Assembly: GCA_002011165.2 (NCBI GenBank)
Contig: MTMI02000003.1
Location: 186,001 to 250,000, forward strand
Reading direction: 5' to 3'
DNA: 64,000 nt
Origin: Candidatus Mnemosynella biddleae
Lineage (GTDB): Archaea > Halobacteriota > Archaeoglobi > Mnemosynellales > Mnemosynellaceae
In this document: positions 19,906 to 30,197 of the stretch, in pieces
Position numbering within the stretch: the stretch's first letter is position 1
How the letters are laid out: every line of letters begins with the position of its first letter
Notes under the pieces: model-generated
What the model saw: only the letters and a program-made list of their open reading frames with translations
Told to the model about the DNA's origin: nothing
The model's database searches: none
Program-made: the position numbers and the translations under genes

Positions 19906-21024
19906 ATGGAGGAGGTTGACGTTCACCAACTTTATAAATGCATGCGGTGCGGAGAGTGTAGATTCGTTTGTCCTGTGTTTGAAACTGAAAGATGGGATAC
20001 TTTTGTTTCGAGAGGTAGGATGATTGCCCTCAGAGGATTGGTTGAGGGTAAAATTAAACCAAACAAACGACTTATTGATGCTCTATTTTCCTGTACAACC
20101 TGTAAAGAGTGTGAGAATGCCTGCTCTGCAGGAGTTAATGTAGTAGACATAATAGAGAGGTCGAGAGCCTACATTAATAGCATACTGAGAGATGGAGAGG
20201 TTAGAGATCTCCTGATGATTGATGTTCATGAGAAGATAGCTGAGAACGTGATAAAATATGGAAATCCATTTGGTGAAGAAGCTGAGAGGCATTCAATGCT
20301 GGAAATTAGCGGAAAAAAAGAGTTTGGAGATGTGTTTTATTTTACAGGATGTATGGCCGCATACAGAACTCCAGAAATAGCTAATTCCACAATAAAGCTA
20401 CTAGAAGCTTCAGATGTGAATTATTTTCTATCTCAAGAAGAAAAATGCTGTGGTTCTGTTCTTATAAGAACCGGGAGAATAAAAGAAGCTAAAGAAATGG
20501 CAAAGAGAAACTTAGAGATTGTGAAGAAAAGTGGAGCAAAAACGGTAGTTTTCACGTGTGCAGGTTGTTATCGAACTTTCAAGGAAGATTATCCAAAATT
20601 GGTGGGAGAACTTCCATTTGAGGTAATCCACATAACTGAATTTCTGTTAAGTAAGGATCTTCCGTTGCAAAAAGAAGAAAAAGCTGTTACTTATCATGAT
20701 CCATGCCATCTCGGAAGACATCTGGGCATATACGAGCCTCCGAGAGAGCTGATAAGAAGAACTGGCGCTAAGATAGTTGAGATGAAAAACAATAAAGTAA
20801 ATGCAAAATGCTGTGGTGCGGGAGGCGGAGTCAGATCAGCATTTAAAGAGCTTTCAGAGGCAATCGGGAAGAGAAGAGTTGAGGAGGCTTTGAAAACTAG
20901 TGCCAAAATTTTACTCTCCGCATGTCCTTTCTGTGTTTACCATTTAAGAGAGTGCTCTAATGGAGAACTGGAAGTTAAAGACATTTCAACATACCTTACT
21001 GAGCATTTGAAGAAAAATGAATAA
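19906..21024 (+). CDS. Fe-S oxidoreductase with two CCG domains (GlcF/HdrD-like)
   Basis: CMRCGECRFVCPV, CTTCKECENACSAG; CCG motifs EEKCCGSVL and AKCCGAGGG. Confidence 0.92.
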   Translation: MEEVDVHQLYKCMRCGECRFVCPVFETERWDTFVSRGRMIALRGLVEGKIKPNKRLIDALFSCTTCKECENACSAGVNVVDIIERSRAYINSILRDGEVRDLLMIDVHEKIAENVIKYGNPFGEEAERHSMLEISGKKEFGDVFYFTGCMAAYRTPEIANSTIKLLEASDVNYFLSQEEKCCGSVLIRTGRIKEAKEMAKRNLEIVKKSGAKTVVFTCAGCYRTFKEDYPKLVGELPFEVIHITEFLLSKDLPLQKEEKAVTYHDPCHLGRHLGIYEPPRELIRRTGAKIVEMKNNKVNAKCCGAGGGVRSAFKELSEAIGKRRVEEALKTSAKILLSACPFCVYHLRECSNGELEVKDISTYLTEHLKKNE

Positions 21025-21060
21025 AATTTTTATTATTCCCCTTCGTAAAGGGCGATGTAG

Positions 21061-21420
21061 ATGGGAATGGTACGTGAAGAGGAGATAGAAAAAAATCTGG
21101 AATATGAAGAAATACTATACAAATACGGTAAGGTAATCTCAGGTTTGATTCCACGCCTGATAATATTACATATCAACGATACAAAAGACGGAATGGTGCA
21201 GTTTTCCGAACTCTATGATTTACTTGAGATAGTAAATGAGACACCTGGAGCGCTAAGCCATTATCTGAGGGAGTTACTTCTTTTAGGGCTACTAGAGAAA
21301 CCACCAAGAACCAGAGGGACTTACAGAATAACAGAAGAAGGACGAAAAGTTGCCCGATTTATAAGAAGGGTAATTGAGATCTTAGAAGAGCTGAATGAAA
21401 ATCAATCTTCAGCTCCTTGA
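21061..21420 (+). CDS. winged-helix transcriptional regulator
   Basis: wHTH pattern: LYDLLEIVNETPGALSHYLRELLLLGLLEKPPRTRGTYRITEEGRKVA. Confidence 0.75.
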   Translation: MGMVREEEIEKNLEYEEILYKYGKVISGLIPRLIILHINDTKDGMVQFSELYDLLEIVNETPGALSHYLRELLLLGLLEKPPRTRGTYRITEEGRKVARFIRRVIEILEELNENQSSAP

Positions 21421-22175
21421 ATTAACAAAATATTTTCTTCCTTTTCCAAATATTTCAAAGTTTTTATTTTGGTGGGTAATTTGCTTTTAACAACTTCAAT
21501 AACTCCACCACCACCGATATCAGAGGAATATCTCCTCAATTCAAATACTGTGGGAAAAGTCGATCGGATCAAATTTTCATTCGGAAGGCCTTTAATGGTT
21601 ATCCAAAAAGAGAAACCATTAAATCTGGAGAAAGAGAATCCAAAATGAGTTGAGAAATGGAATGCAGACCAGAAATCTCTGAAAAATGGTGAGTTGAAAT
21701 TATAGAGTATTATCACGGAATTTCCGTATTCCCTGAAGTGTTTGATGCCCAAATTACAGCAAACATCATGAACGGAGCCCAAATCCATTGAACCTGTCTT
21801 CATGGGAGGATATATAATCTTGTTAAGATTCTGAATCCACTCCTTTTCAACATCCAACTCAGGATGAATTCGACCTTCTCCTACAGTATCTGTTATCTTC
21901 CCATACATTTTCGTGAAGAAATCAACGAAAACAACATTTTCCCACTCTTTTAAGAAGGGATAGTCATTTAAGATGTCTTTAATTGAGGTGTCAAAGTTTG
22001 CAATAATAAGAGGATATCCCTCTCCCTCATAGATGTACTTCAACAACTCCCTAACAAAAGGTCTAATATCAACATTGACATCATATTGCATCAAAATTTT
22101 CTCTCCAAGTCTTGGGACAAGTGGCGGAAATATTTGTCCAAACTCAAGAAATCCATATTCACCCTCGTTTTTCAT
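21402..22175 (-). CDS. hypothetical protein, possibly degenerate RecA/KaiC-like ATPase fold
   Basis: Alternating beta-strand/DFF and SVIILYNFNSPFFRDF pattern without Walker A; fold inference only. Confidence 0.5.
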   Translation of the reverse strand: MKNEGEYGFLEFGQIFPPLVPRLGEKILMQYDVNVDIRPFVRELLKYIYEGEGYPLIIANFDTSIKDILNDYPFLKEWENVVFVDFFTKMYGKITDTVGEGRIHPELDVEKEWIQNLNKIIYPPMKTGSMDLGSVHDVCCNLGIKHFREYGNSVIILYNFNSPFFRDFWSAFHFSTHFGFSFSRFNGFSFWITIKGLPNENLIRSTFPTVFELRRYSSDIGGGGVIEVVKSKLPTKIKTLKYLEKEENILLIQGAED

Positions 22176-22192
22176 GAAAATTATTTCATGAA
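22171..22192. promoter_or_regulatory. 22-bp inverted repeat TTCATGAAA-ATTA-TTTCATGAA spanning a start codon
   Basis: Perfect 9-bp arms, 4-nt spacer; overlaps ATG of the 21402-22175 gene. Confidence 0.5.
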
Positions 22193-22222
22193 GGGAGGCC
22201 TAAAAAATTTTTCCCTCAACCA

Positions 22223-23545
22223 TTATTCCAGGGTTTTTCTATGCTTCCTAATAAGGAGAGCAACTGAGTACTCAACATGACTCCACATAAGAGGAGTTGC
22301 GAAGATCACATAGTGCAAACCTGGAGAACTCTCAATCATTGCCTTCATGCTGTCGTACTCTCTTTTCATGTTGTTGAGCTCCTCAAGAATCACGTCGAAC
22401 TTTATCCCAGGTAATAGAATATCTGGATCGAACTCTTTCTTGTAATCTATTCCGGTTTCCCACTCTTTGAAAAGGAATTCTTCAAATCTCTCGGGAGTTG
22501 ATAGATGCTCTGGAAGATAACCCTCTTCGGTTGAGAAGCTCTTCGCCCATTCTAGAATTTCGTCTCCTTTTTCCATCATAAGCCTCGAATAGTGATACTG
22601 AGCGAGCATGAGGGTAAACATGACCCATGGACCGTTTCCTCCATGTACATGAACGTTCGGATCCTCGGTGAACGGGAGATATCTCTGAAGGCCCCCGAGT
22701 TGAGGATCCCACAGCTCGTTTTCAACCACCTGAATAGACTTCTCTAGAGCGAAAGGCATCACATCTCCAAAGCCAAAGTAAAACGGAGACATGAGGGTGA
22801 TATCTGGGTTATAATCGTAAAGTCCTACTGGAGTTATCCTCCTTACGAATCTTTGCTCCGCGGTGAACTTCTGAAAGACGGAATGATGAAGCACTCTGTA
22901 GTGATCGAGTGCAAATTTGAACTTCTCCTCGAGACCATAAAGCTTTGAAAAGTGTATGAGTTTCTTAAAAGCGTTCAGATAAGAGAAATTCGTCCAGATG
23001 TCGTATCCTTTTACGATTCCGCTCTCGTGAACAGAGGTGTTAGAGAAGTATAGCTGAATCTCACATCTGAAGTAATCGTTTATGGAAAGTTTAGCAGCTT
23101 TGTAGATTGCTTCCACTATTTCATCAAAATTCTCCACTTCTTCTCCTCTCTCTTTAGCGGTTATGAGATACTGAAGGAGTATGTACATTCCATGAGCGGT
23201 ATTATCCTCTTGTTTATAGAGGGACATGTTCTTTCCATCGATTGAATATCTCTGATGCCACCTCCCACTAGCACTCTGAACAGATAAAATGAACTTAGAT
23301 ATTCCTTCCATCAATTTAAAAGCAAGCTCTCCATATTCTTCATTCTCAAACTTATGTAGGAATGAAAGATATCTCATACACGCTGCGGTATCTCTAGGAT
23401 AGACGTATGGATATCTCTTCGTTGGAAATGTCGCATAAACAGCTATTCCATTCTTCGTTTCCCACATGCATCTTCGAATGACGTTGAAATGGTAGCTCAG
23501 CTCTTCATCAACATCTCCAATTTCCACGTTTCTTAAACCCTTCAT
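22223..23545 (-). CDS. glucoamylase-like (GH15-type alpha/alpha-barrel) glycoside hydrolase
   Basis: YPYVYPRDTAACMRYLSF, QEDNTAHGMYILLQYL, YDIWTNFSYLNA patterns. Confidence 0.65.
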   Translation of the reverse strand: MKGLRNVEIGDVDEELSYHFNVIRRCMWETKNGIAVYATFPTKRYPYVYPRDTAACMRYLSFLHKFENEEYGELAFKLMEGISKFILSVQSASGRWHQRYSIDGKNMSLYKQEDNTAHGMYILLQYLITAKERGEEVENFDEIVEAIYKAAKLSINDYFRCEIQLYFSNTSVHESGIVKGYDIWTNFSYLNAFKKLIHFSKLYGLEEKFKFALDHYRVLHHSVFQKFTAEQRFVRRITPVGLYDYNPDITLMSPFYFGFGDVMPFALEKSIQVVENELWDPQLGGLQRYLPFTEDPNVHVHGGNGPWVMFTLMLAQYHYSRLMMEKGDEILEWAKSFSTEEGYLPEHLSTPERFEEFLFKEWETGIDYKKEFDPDILLPGIKFDVILEELNNMKREYDSMKAMIESSPGLHYVIFATPLMWSHVEYSVALLIRKHRKTLE

Positions 23546-23551
23546 TCTCCT

Positions 23552-24055
23552 TCACCTCGTGAAAACGATCACCCAGTGATCTGGATAGGATGGTGTGAGT
23601 CTCTCCGAGGAGAGAATATCAAAATTCGATAACTTTTCAAGCTCCCTCTCGATGACCTCGCGAGGAGATAGAGAGATATCTATGCTTCTCGTTTTCATCA
23701 TAAGGATAAAATTACCCCCTTTTTTGAGATACCATTCCGCATTCGAAACTGCGATCTCAGTTTGATCTGGTTGAGCGACATCTTGATAGATGATATCAAC
23801 TTTCTCAACTATTCCCGAATATTTTTCTGGATGCCTCGCATCAGCGTAAATTGGGATGAGTTTCTTATGCTTCTCGCAAAGCTCAAGAAATTTTTTCATC
23901 GGTTTAGGAGCAAACTCAACTCCATAAATCACATCAACGCCAAAGCCGAGCATAATCTTTGCTGTTTTTCCGGCTCCAACACCGAGATAGAGGACTTTAT
24001 CCCCTCTTCTCAAAGGTAACTTCAGTTTTTCCTTAGCTGCGAGGAGTTTACTCAC
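23552..24055 (-). CDS. flpA: fibrillarin-like rRNA/tRNA 2'-O-methyltransferase, N-terminally short
   Basis: SKLLAAKEKLKLPLRRGDKVLYLGVGAGKTAKIM...KYSGIVEKVDIIYQDVAQPDQTEIAVSNAEWYLKKGGNFILMMKTRSID; GTG start overlaps the nop5 stop. Confidence 0.9.
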   Translation of the reverse strand: MSKLLAAKEKLKLPLRRGDKVLYLGVGAGKTAKIMLGFGVDVIYGVEFAPKPMKKFLELCEKHKKLIPIYADARHPEKYSGIVEKVDIIYQDVAQPDQTEIAVSNAEWYLKKGGNFILMMKTRSIDISLSPREVIERELEKLSNFDILSSERLTPSYPDHWVIVFTR

Positions 24056-24779
24056 CCGAAATCCTCCTGAATTCCTCTTCCATTTTCTCTTTTAGCCCAA
24101 GTTTCCTTCCGCTCAGAGCGTCTGCTCTTGAGGCTATTGAAATGTATTTAGCTATGAGTTTTGCAGTTTTTCCTCTTTTCTTTTTCTTCACCCTTCTCAG
24201 GAAAGGATGAAGATAAATGATTCCATGCTTCGGAGGTGGCGTTCCTCTCTGAAGGTGCTTGAAGAGAGCTTTCTCTGCTCCGAGAACCTGAATAGTTGTT
24301 GAAGATAGGACTGCCAGTCTTCTTAAACTTCCAGCATGAGCTATTAATCTTGCTCCGAGAAGTTCTCCCGCAACAGAACTCAAATTCGGAGCATAAGAAT
24401 TCATCTCTTTTGATATCTCAGAAATGATGTCATCTCTAGCTCTTTTCAACGCAGAAATTGCTTCTTCGAATGATGTAGGAAAAGGTGAAAAAGCAGTGTT
24501 TTTCATTTCCTCGAAGACCGAAATAGATTCATTAAGCTCCTCCAGAAGATTGACCAGTTCAACGAGTTTTAAATCAGAAGAAGCTTCTTTAAGTGCCTCT
24601 CTCGTGAGCTCAACCATCAGATCATGAAGTTCTCCCACATAATCCTTCACCCCGCAGATTGAAGCGAGTTTTCTGAACTCCGAATTGAAATTCTTCACAC
24701 TCTCATCAGACTCGAGAACAGGAGCTTTTGAGATGCACTTTCCATTTTCTACGGTTCCGAACCATGCTCTCACTCGCAA
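24048..24779 (-). CDS. C/D box snoRNP core protein Nop5/Nop56
   Basis: NOP domain: MNSYAPNLSSVAGELLGARLIAHAGSLRRLAVLSSTTIQVLGAEKALFKHLQRGTPPPKHGIIYLHP. Confidence 0.93.
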   Translation of the reverse strand: MRVRAWFGTVENGKCISKAPVLESDESVKNFNSEFRKLASICGVKDYVGELHDLMVELTREALKEASSDLKLVELVNLLEELNESISVFEEMKNTAFSPFPTSFEEAISALKRARDDIISEISKEMNSYAPNLSSVAGELLGARLIAHAGSLRRLAVLSSTTIQVLGAEKALFKHLQRGTPPPKHGIIYLHPFLRRVKKKKRGKTAKLIAKYISIASRADALSGRKLGLKEKMEEEFRRISGE

Positions 24780-25708
24780 ACTATAACACCCCTGTTTCTT
24801 GCTCTCGTTAAAATTACGTTTCCTTTTTTTCCGAGATGCTCTCTAAGGATGTCTACGACTTCCTCCCCAATCTCGGATATTCCGTAGACAAGAGGTCCAA
24901 ATGAGCTAATTCCAGCTCCAGTGCACCCACTTTCTCTGAGAATTTCCATGATTTCAAGTGTTTCCCTTCTCTGAATCTCAACCTCTCTCCTCTTAAACCC
25001 CAACCTCTGGATATCATTTATAGCTTCTCCAAAAACTTTTATGTTCCTCTCAACCACAGCGGGGAGGAGCTTCATAAGGATGATGTGAGAGAGAGCTCTA
25101 ATCTCTTCAAGCGGAATCGGACACCACTTTTTGAAGGCTTCCACCTCCTCGCCTCTATGAAGACCTCTTCCTTCTGGAAGCACGAGAACTATATCCCACT
25201 CAGGGAAATCGTATCTGACAAGAATGGGAGGAGGGGGGACTCTACTCACTGCAGAGGGGAGAAAAGATTTCTTGATCTCTCTGCTATGACCTCCATCGAG
25301 AATGAATCCTCCGCTCTCGAAAGCTGCAACTCCTATCCCAGAAGTACCTCCTCTGCCCACAATCTCGGCGAGATTTCTTACACTGAGATTGAGGTTATAG
25401 AGAAGATTTATGGCATGAGCAGAGGTCAAAGCAAGCTGAGTTCCTGAACCCAAGCCAACGTGAGGAGGGATGCTCTCCTTAACTTCAATTTCAACTCCAA
25501 GCCCTTTTTCGAAAAAAGGCTTACAAAACTCCAATATTCTCTCCTTATCTTCTTTTGAGGCTTTTATTTTAACCTCATTGCTTTTTTTCGCCTCCAAAAC
25601 AACAGATGGATGATCAAGAGCTATGCCAACGCCACCATCAATTCTTCCCGATGCCCCATTCATATCTATAAGCGTGATATGAATTCTTGAAGGAGATTTC
25701 AACAGCAT
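24770..25708 (-). CDS. beta-ribofuranosylaminobenzene 5'-phosphate synthase (methanopterin biosynthesis)
   Basis: GHMP-like SPSRIHITLIDMNGASGRIDGGVGIALDHP; PPHVGLGSGTQLALTSAHAINLLY. Confidence 0.9.
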   Translation of the reverse strand: MLLKSPSRIHITLIDMNGASGRIDGGVGIALDHPSVVLEAKKSNEVKIKASKEDKERILEFCKPFFEKGLGVEIEVKESIPPHVGLGSGTQLALTSAHAINLLYNLNLSVRNLAEIVGRGGTSGIGVAAFESGGFILDGGHSREIKKSFLPSAVSRVPPPPILVRYDFPEWDIVLVLPEGRGLHRGEEVEAFKKWCPIPLEEIRALSHIILMKLLPAVVERNIKVFGEAINDIQRLGFKRREVEIQRRETLEIMEILRESGCTGAGISSFGPLVYGISEIGEEVVDILREHLGKKGNVILTRARNRGVIVCE

Positions 25709-25788
25709 AAAGTACACCTTTAATGTTAATTCTCTGAGATCTAAAGGCTTAATAAATTTTTTATTTCCGCCACTCGAAAAGCATATGA

Positions 25789-26682
25789 ATGCTCGAAGTT
25801 GAGGTAAGTGGATTGAAGTTTGAGAATCCGCTGATTTTAGCTTCGGGAGTTCTCGGAATGAGTGCCTCTTCCATGATCAGCGCTGTGAAATTTGGTGCGG
25901 GTGGAGTTGTGACAAAATCCATAGGAGTAAGAGCAAGAGAGGGTCATCCAATGCCCTGCGTTGTTGAGCTACCTTTTGGATTGATTAATGCAATGGGACT
26001 CCCGAATCCAGGATGTGAGGAGTTTAAAGAAGAGATAAAAAAGTTCAAGGAGAATTGCGATGCTCCGATCATAGCGAGCATCTTCGGTGGAGATCCATCG
26101 GAGGTCAGAGAAGTTGCGAGGACTCTTAGAGATGCGGATGGATTCGAAATAAATGTAAGTTGCCCTCATTCTGATGTGACGAAAAAGCTTGAAGATGACG
26201 AGGAGATGATTGGAGATATCGTGAGAGAGGTGAAAAAAGCTGTGGACTCTCCGGTCTGGGTGAAACTTAGTCCGAATGTTTCGTCCATCGTGGAAATAGG
26301 ACTAGCAGCTCAGGAAGCAGGCGCTGATGCGGTTGTCGCTATAAATACCCTCAGAGCGATGATTATAGATGTCGAAACTGGAGTCCCTATTCTCGGGAAT
26401 AGAATTGGAGGTCTCTCAGGAAGCTGTATAAAGCCTGTTGCGGTTAGGTGCATCTACGAACTCTACGAAACTCTTGAAATTCCAATTATAGGAGTGGGAG
26501 GTGTGACTTCGTGGAAAGATGCAGTAGAAATGATGCTGGCGGGAGCCTCTGCGATTGAGATTGGAACTGCAGTGATGAAAGATGTGAGAATCTTTGAGAA
26601 GATTAAAGCGGGATTGAAAGAATATCTCACGAAAAAGAATTTAAAGATTGAAGAACTCGTTGGAAGAGCTCACAGGGTGTAA
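25789..26682 (+). CDS. pyrD: dihydroorotate dehydrogenase catalytic subunit
   Basis: [64 protein letters not shown]. Confidence 0.93.
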   Translation: MLEVEVSGLKFENPLILASGVLGMSASSMISAVKFGAGGVVTKSIGVRAREGHPMPCVVELPFGLINAMGLPNPGCEEFKEEIKKFKENCDAPIIASIFGGDPSEVREVARTLRDADGFEINVSCPHSDVTKKLEDDEEMIGDIVREVKKAVDSPVWVKLSPNVSSIVEIGLAAQEAGADAVVAINTLRAMIIDVETGVPILGNRIGGLSGSCIKPVAVRCIYELYETLEIPIIGVGGVTSWKDAVEMMLAGASAIEIGTAVMKDVRIFEKIKAGLKEYLTKKNLKIEELVGRAHRV

Positions 26683-26684
26683 AA

Positions 26685-27464
26685 ATGCTTCCGAGAATGG
26701 TTGAAATAAAAGAGATCATTGAAGAAGGTAGGGATGCCAAGACATTTATTTTAGATGCTCCATGGTTAAAAGGTGCGACTCCAGGGCAATTCCTGATGGT
26801 CTGGATTCCTGAAATTGGAGAGAGACCGATGAGTCTCTCTTCTTCAACTTCGATAACCGTGAAGAGAGTCGGAAGAGTGACATCAAGACTGCACGATATG
26901 AAAGAGGGAGATTTCATAGGGATCAGAGGACCTTACGGAAGAGGATTTGAAATTTCAGATGGAAAATCTCTTCTTATAGCAGGAGGAATGGGATCTGCAC
27001 CTCTTGCCTTCCTATCGGAAAGAGTCAACAAGTTCACAGCTCTCATAGGAGCCAGAACAAAAGATGATCTAGTGCTTCTCAGAAAGTTCTCAAAGGGGGA
27101 GCTTCTCATCGCAACAGAGGACGGTTCAGAAGGAAGAAAGGGTTTTGTAACCGATTTGATCGATGAGATTGAGATGAAAGTTTACGATGCGATATATGCA
27201 TGTGGCCCAGATGGGATGCTCCGAGAGATTCTGGATAGAGCGAAGGAATTAAATATCCTTCATAAACTCCAGATTTCAGTTGAGAGATATTTCAAATGTG
27301 GAATTGGAGTATGTGGATCATGCGTGCTCGATCCATCAGGCGTGAGAGTCTGCAAAGAGGGCCCAATTTTCAGAGGAGAAGAGGTTTTTGACAGTGAGAT
27401 TGGAAGATACAGAAGAGATGCATCTGGGAGGAGAGTTAAATATGGAAATTCCAAAAGAATATGA
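26685..27464 (+). CDS. pyrK: dihydroorotate dehydrogenase electron transfer subunit
   Basis: FAD/NAD fold plus [2Fe-2S] motif [23 protein letters not shown]. Confidence 0.92.
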   Translation: MLPRMVEIKEIIEEGRDAKTFILDAPWLKGATPGQFLMVWIPEIGERPMSLSSSTSITVKRVGRVTSRLHDMKEGDFIGIRGPYGRGFEISDGKSLLIAGGMGSAPLAFLSERVNKFTALIGARTKDDLVLLRKFSKGELLIATEDGSEGRKGFVTDLIDEIEMKVYDAIYACGPDGMLREILDRAKELNILHKLQISVERYFKCGIGVCGSCVLDPSGVRVCKEGPIFRGEEVFDSEIGRYRRDASGRRVKYGNSKRI

Positions 27465-30003
27465 TTTCAGGAGTGTTGAAGAGAAGTGGGTGAACGAATG
27501 GAAGGATGAGGATTTCTACTTCGACTTTAGTTCAGAGAGAGAGCCTTTCATCATAGATACGCCTCCTCCATATCCAACTGGAAATTTCCATGTGGGAAAT
27601 GCACTTAACTGGTGCTACATAGACTTCATTGCACGCTACAAGAGGCTTAAGGGCTACAATGTAATGTTTCCTCAAGGATGGGACTGTCACGGACTTCCAA
27701 CTGAAGTAAAGGTTGAAGAGATTCACGGAATAACGAAAAAAGACATTAGCCGAGAAGAGTTCAGGAGATTGTGCAGAGAGTTAACGATGAAGAACATAGA
27801 GAAGATGAGAAAAACGATGAGAAGACTTGGATTCTCCATAGACTGGAGCAATGAATACATAACGATGCTTCCTGAATACTATTCTAGAACTCAAAAGTCT
27901 TTTGTGAGGATGTACAATGATGGATGGATCTACAGAGAAGAACATCCAGTTAACTGGTGCCCGAGATGTGAGACTGCAATAGCTTTTGCGGAAGTGGAGT
28001 ATGAGGAAAGGGAGACCGTTCTCTATTACATCCATTTTGATGGGATTGACATTGCAACAACTAGACCTGAGCTCCTAGGAGCCTGTGTTGCGGTTGCAGT
28101 TCACCCTGAAGATGAGAGATATAAAGATATCGTAGGGAAGAAAGTCAGAGTTCCTATCTGGAATCTCGAAGTACCTGTAATCGCAGATGAAGAAGTTGAT
28201 CCGAATTTTGGAACTGGAGCTGTGATGATCTGTACTTTTGGTGACCGTCAGGATGTTAGATGGTGGAAGAGATACAATCTTCCGCTGAGAAGAGCAATTT
28301 CAAGAGATGGAAGGATGACTGAAATAAACGGAAAGTATGCGGGAATGAAAATAGAAGATGCGAAGAGGCATATAGTGGAGGATCTGAGGAGAGAGAAGAG
28401 GATATTCAGAGAGGAGAGAGTCAAGCAGAATGTGGGAATTTGTTGGAGGTGCGACACTCCAATTGAGATTCTGTCTGAAACTCAGTGGTTCGTGAAGGTT
28501 GATAAAGAAAAAATTCTGGAGAGAGCGAAGAGGATAAAATGGATTCCAGAGCACATGAGAATTAGACTTGAGAACTGGGTAAACAGCATGGAATGGGATT
28601 GGTGCATCTCGAGACAGAGAATCTTTGCAACTCCTATTCCTGTGTGGTACTGCAAGAAATGTGGGAAAATTAAAGTTGCCAAAGAAGAGTGGCTCCCTGT
28701 TGATCCCACGAAGGACTCTCCAAAAGAACCCTGTGAATGTGGATCAACCGAGTTTGGAGGAGAGGAGGATGTTCTCGACACGTGGATGGATAGCTCAATT
28801 TCAGCTCTCTGGGTCGCTGGATGGGATAGAAGAGAAGAAATGTTACTCCCAACCCATCTGAGACCTCAGGGCCATGACATTATAAGAACTTGGGCATTCT
28901 ATACGATTCTCAGAACAGATGCCCTAGTTAATGAGATTCCATGGTATACGATTGTTATTAACGGAATGGTCTTAGGAGAGGACGGTCATAAGATGAGCAA
29001 ATCACTCGGAAACATCATAGATCCAGAAGAAGTTATTGAAAAATATGGAGCAGATGCCTTCAGACAGTGGGCAGCTCTTGGAGGAGCAACCGGTTCAGAT
29101 ATCATGTTCAGGTGGAAAGATGTTGTAGCTGCAAGGAGATTTGAACAGAAGCTCTGGAGCATCTTCAGATTTTCCTATCCGCATGTGAAGAGAGTAGAGA
29201 CAAAGAATTTGAAGCTCACTCCAGTAGATCACTGGCTCCTGAGAGAACTGAAGAAAGTTAAGGAAGAATACGAGGAGGCAATGGATAATTTCAGGTTCAA
29301 TGAAGCATTTTTGAAGTTGAAAAACTTCACTTGGGAGATTCTCGCAGATGAATATATTGAGGCAGTAAAGCATAGGCTCTATGAGAAGAGAGATGAAACT
29401 GCTTCCACAGTCCTCTCAATTACTTTAGAACATATTCTTAAGATGGTGTCTCCTTTCATTCCTTTTATCACCGAAGAGATTTACACGAGGCTATTCGGGA
29501 GAAGTGTTCATAAGGAGAGATTTAGAGAGCTGGAAATAGAGATTGACAATGAAATGGCAAAAATCGGAGAGAGAACAATTAGAGCAATTGCAGGAGTGAG
29601 AAGATACAAATCAGAGAGAGGGATTCCACTGAATGCACCGCTGAAGAGAGTGATAATTTACGGAGACCTTAAAAGCACTGAGGAAATAGAAGGAGCGGTT
29701 AACAGCGAAGTCGAGATCAGGAGTGGCTCTCCTGAATTTGAGAAGAGAGTGAAAAGTGTGAAACCAAAGATGAGCGTCATAGGTCCTAAGTACAGAGAAA
29801 AAGCGAAGAAAATCGTAGAGACCATCACGAAGAGTTCCTTAGAGGATGTTATCGATCTCTTGGAGAGAGGCGAAGTGGAGATAGATGGTGAGAGAATTCA
29901 GATAGGAGAAGAAGAGGTGGAGATTGAATACGAAATCATTTCTGGTGGAAAAGAAGTTGATGTTATAGACTATGAGGATCTTGTGATCCTCATAGAAAAG
30001 TGA
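27442..30003 (+). CDS. valS: valyl-tRNA synthetase (archaeal type)
   Basis: [55 protein letters not shown]; ~850 aa. Confidence 0.9.
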   Translation: MEIPKEYDFRSVEEKWVNEWKDEDFYFDFSSEREPFIIDTPPPYPTGNFHVGNALNWCYIDFIARYKRLKGYNVMFPQGWDCHGLPTEVKVEEIHGITKKDISREEFRRLCRELTMKNIEKMRKTMRRLGFSIDWSNEYITMLPEYYSRTQKSFVRMYNDGWIYREEHPVNWCPRCETAIAFAEVEYEERETVLYYIHFDGIDIATTRPELLGACVAVAVHPEDERYKDIVGKKVRVPIWNLEVPVIADEEVDPNFGTGAVMICTFGDRQDVRWWKRYNLPLRRAISRDGRMTEINGKYAGMKIEDAKRHIVEDLRREKRIFREERVKQNVGICWRCDTPIEILSETQWFVKVDKEKILERAKRIKWIPEHMRIRLENWVNSMEWDWCISRQRIFATPIPVWYCKKCGKIKVAKEEWLPVDPTKDSPKEPCECGSTEFGGEEDVLDTWMDSSISALWVAGWDRREEMLLPTHLRPQGHDIIRTWAFYTILRTDALVNEIPWYTIVINGMVLGEDGHKMSKSLGNIIDPEEVIEKYGADAFRQWAALGGATGSDIMFRWKDVVAARRFEQKLWSIFRFSYPHVKRVETKNLKLTPVDHWLLRELKKVKEEYEEAMDNFRFNEAFLKLKNFTWEILADEYIEAVKHRLYEKRDETASTVLSITLEHILKMVSPFIPFITEEIYTRLFGRSVHKERFRELEIEIDNEMAKIGERTIRAIAGVRRYKSERGIPLNAPLKRVIIYGDLKSTEEIEGAVNSEVEIRSGSPEFEKRVKSVKPKMSVIGPKYREKAKKIVETITKSSLEDVIDLLERGEVEIDGERIQIGEEEVEIEYEIISGGKEVDVIDYEDLVILIEK

Positions 30004-30195
30004 TTAGCCACCAGAGACGACTTTCAAAATTTTTGTTTCTCCTTCTTTTATTTCACTTTCAAGTGGAACTGGTTTTCCATCCACAATTACGATGTATTCT
30101 TCTGGATTCAAATTTAAAGAAAGAAGAAGATCCTCATACGTCTCTCCATCTCTGACGTCAACTGTCCTTTTCTTAGAGCCTATGCTTACTTCCAT
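30004..30195 (-). CDS. ubiquitin-like ThiS/MoaD/SAMP-type protein ending in GG
   Basis: 63-aa beta-grasp-like protein; C-terminal VVSGG. Confidence 0.8.
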   Translation of the reverse strand: MEVSIGSKKRTVDVRDGETYEDLLLSLNLNPEEYIVIVDGKPVPLESEIKEGETKILKVVSGG

Positions 30196-30197
30196 CT

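Noticed and set aside
27442-30003. Isoleucyl-tRNA synthetase
   Set aside because: Length (~850 aa) and [17 protein letters not shown] / [15 protein letters not shown] fit archaeal ValRS better than the ~1000-aa IleRS.
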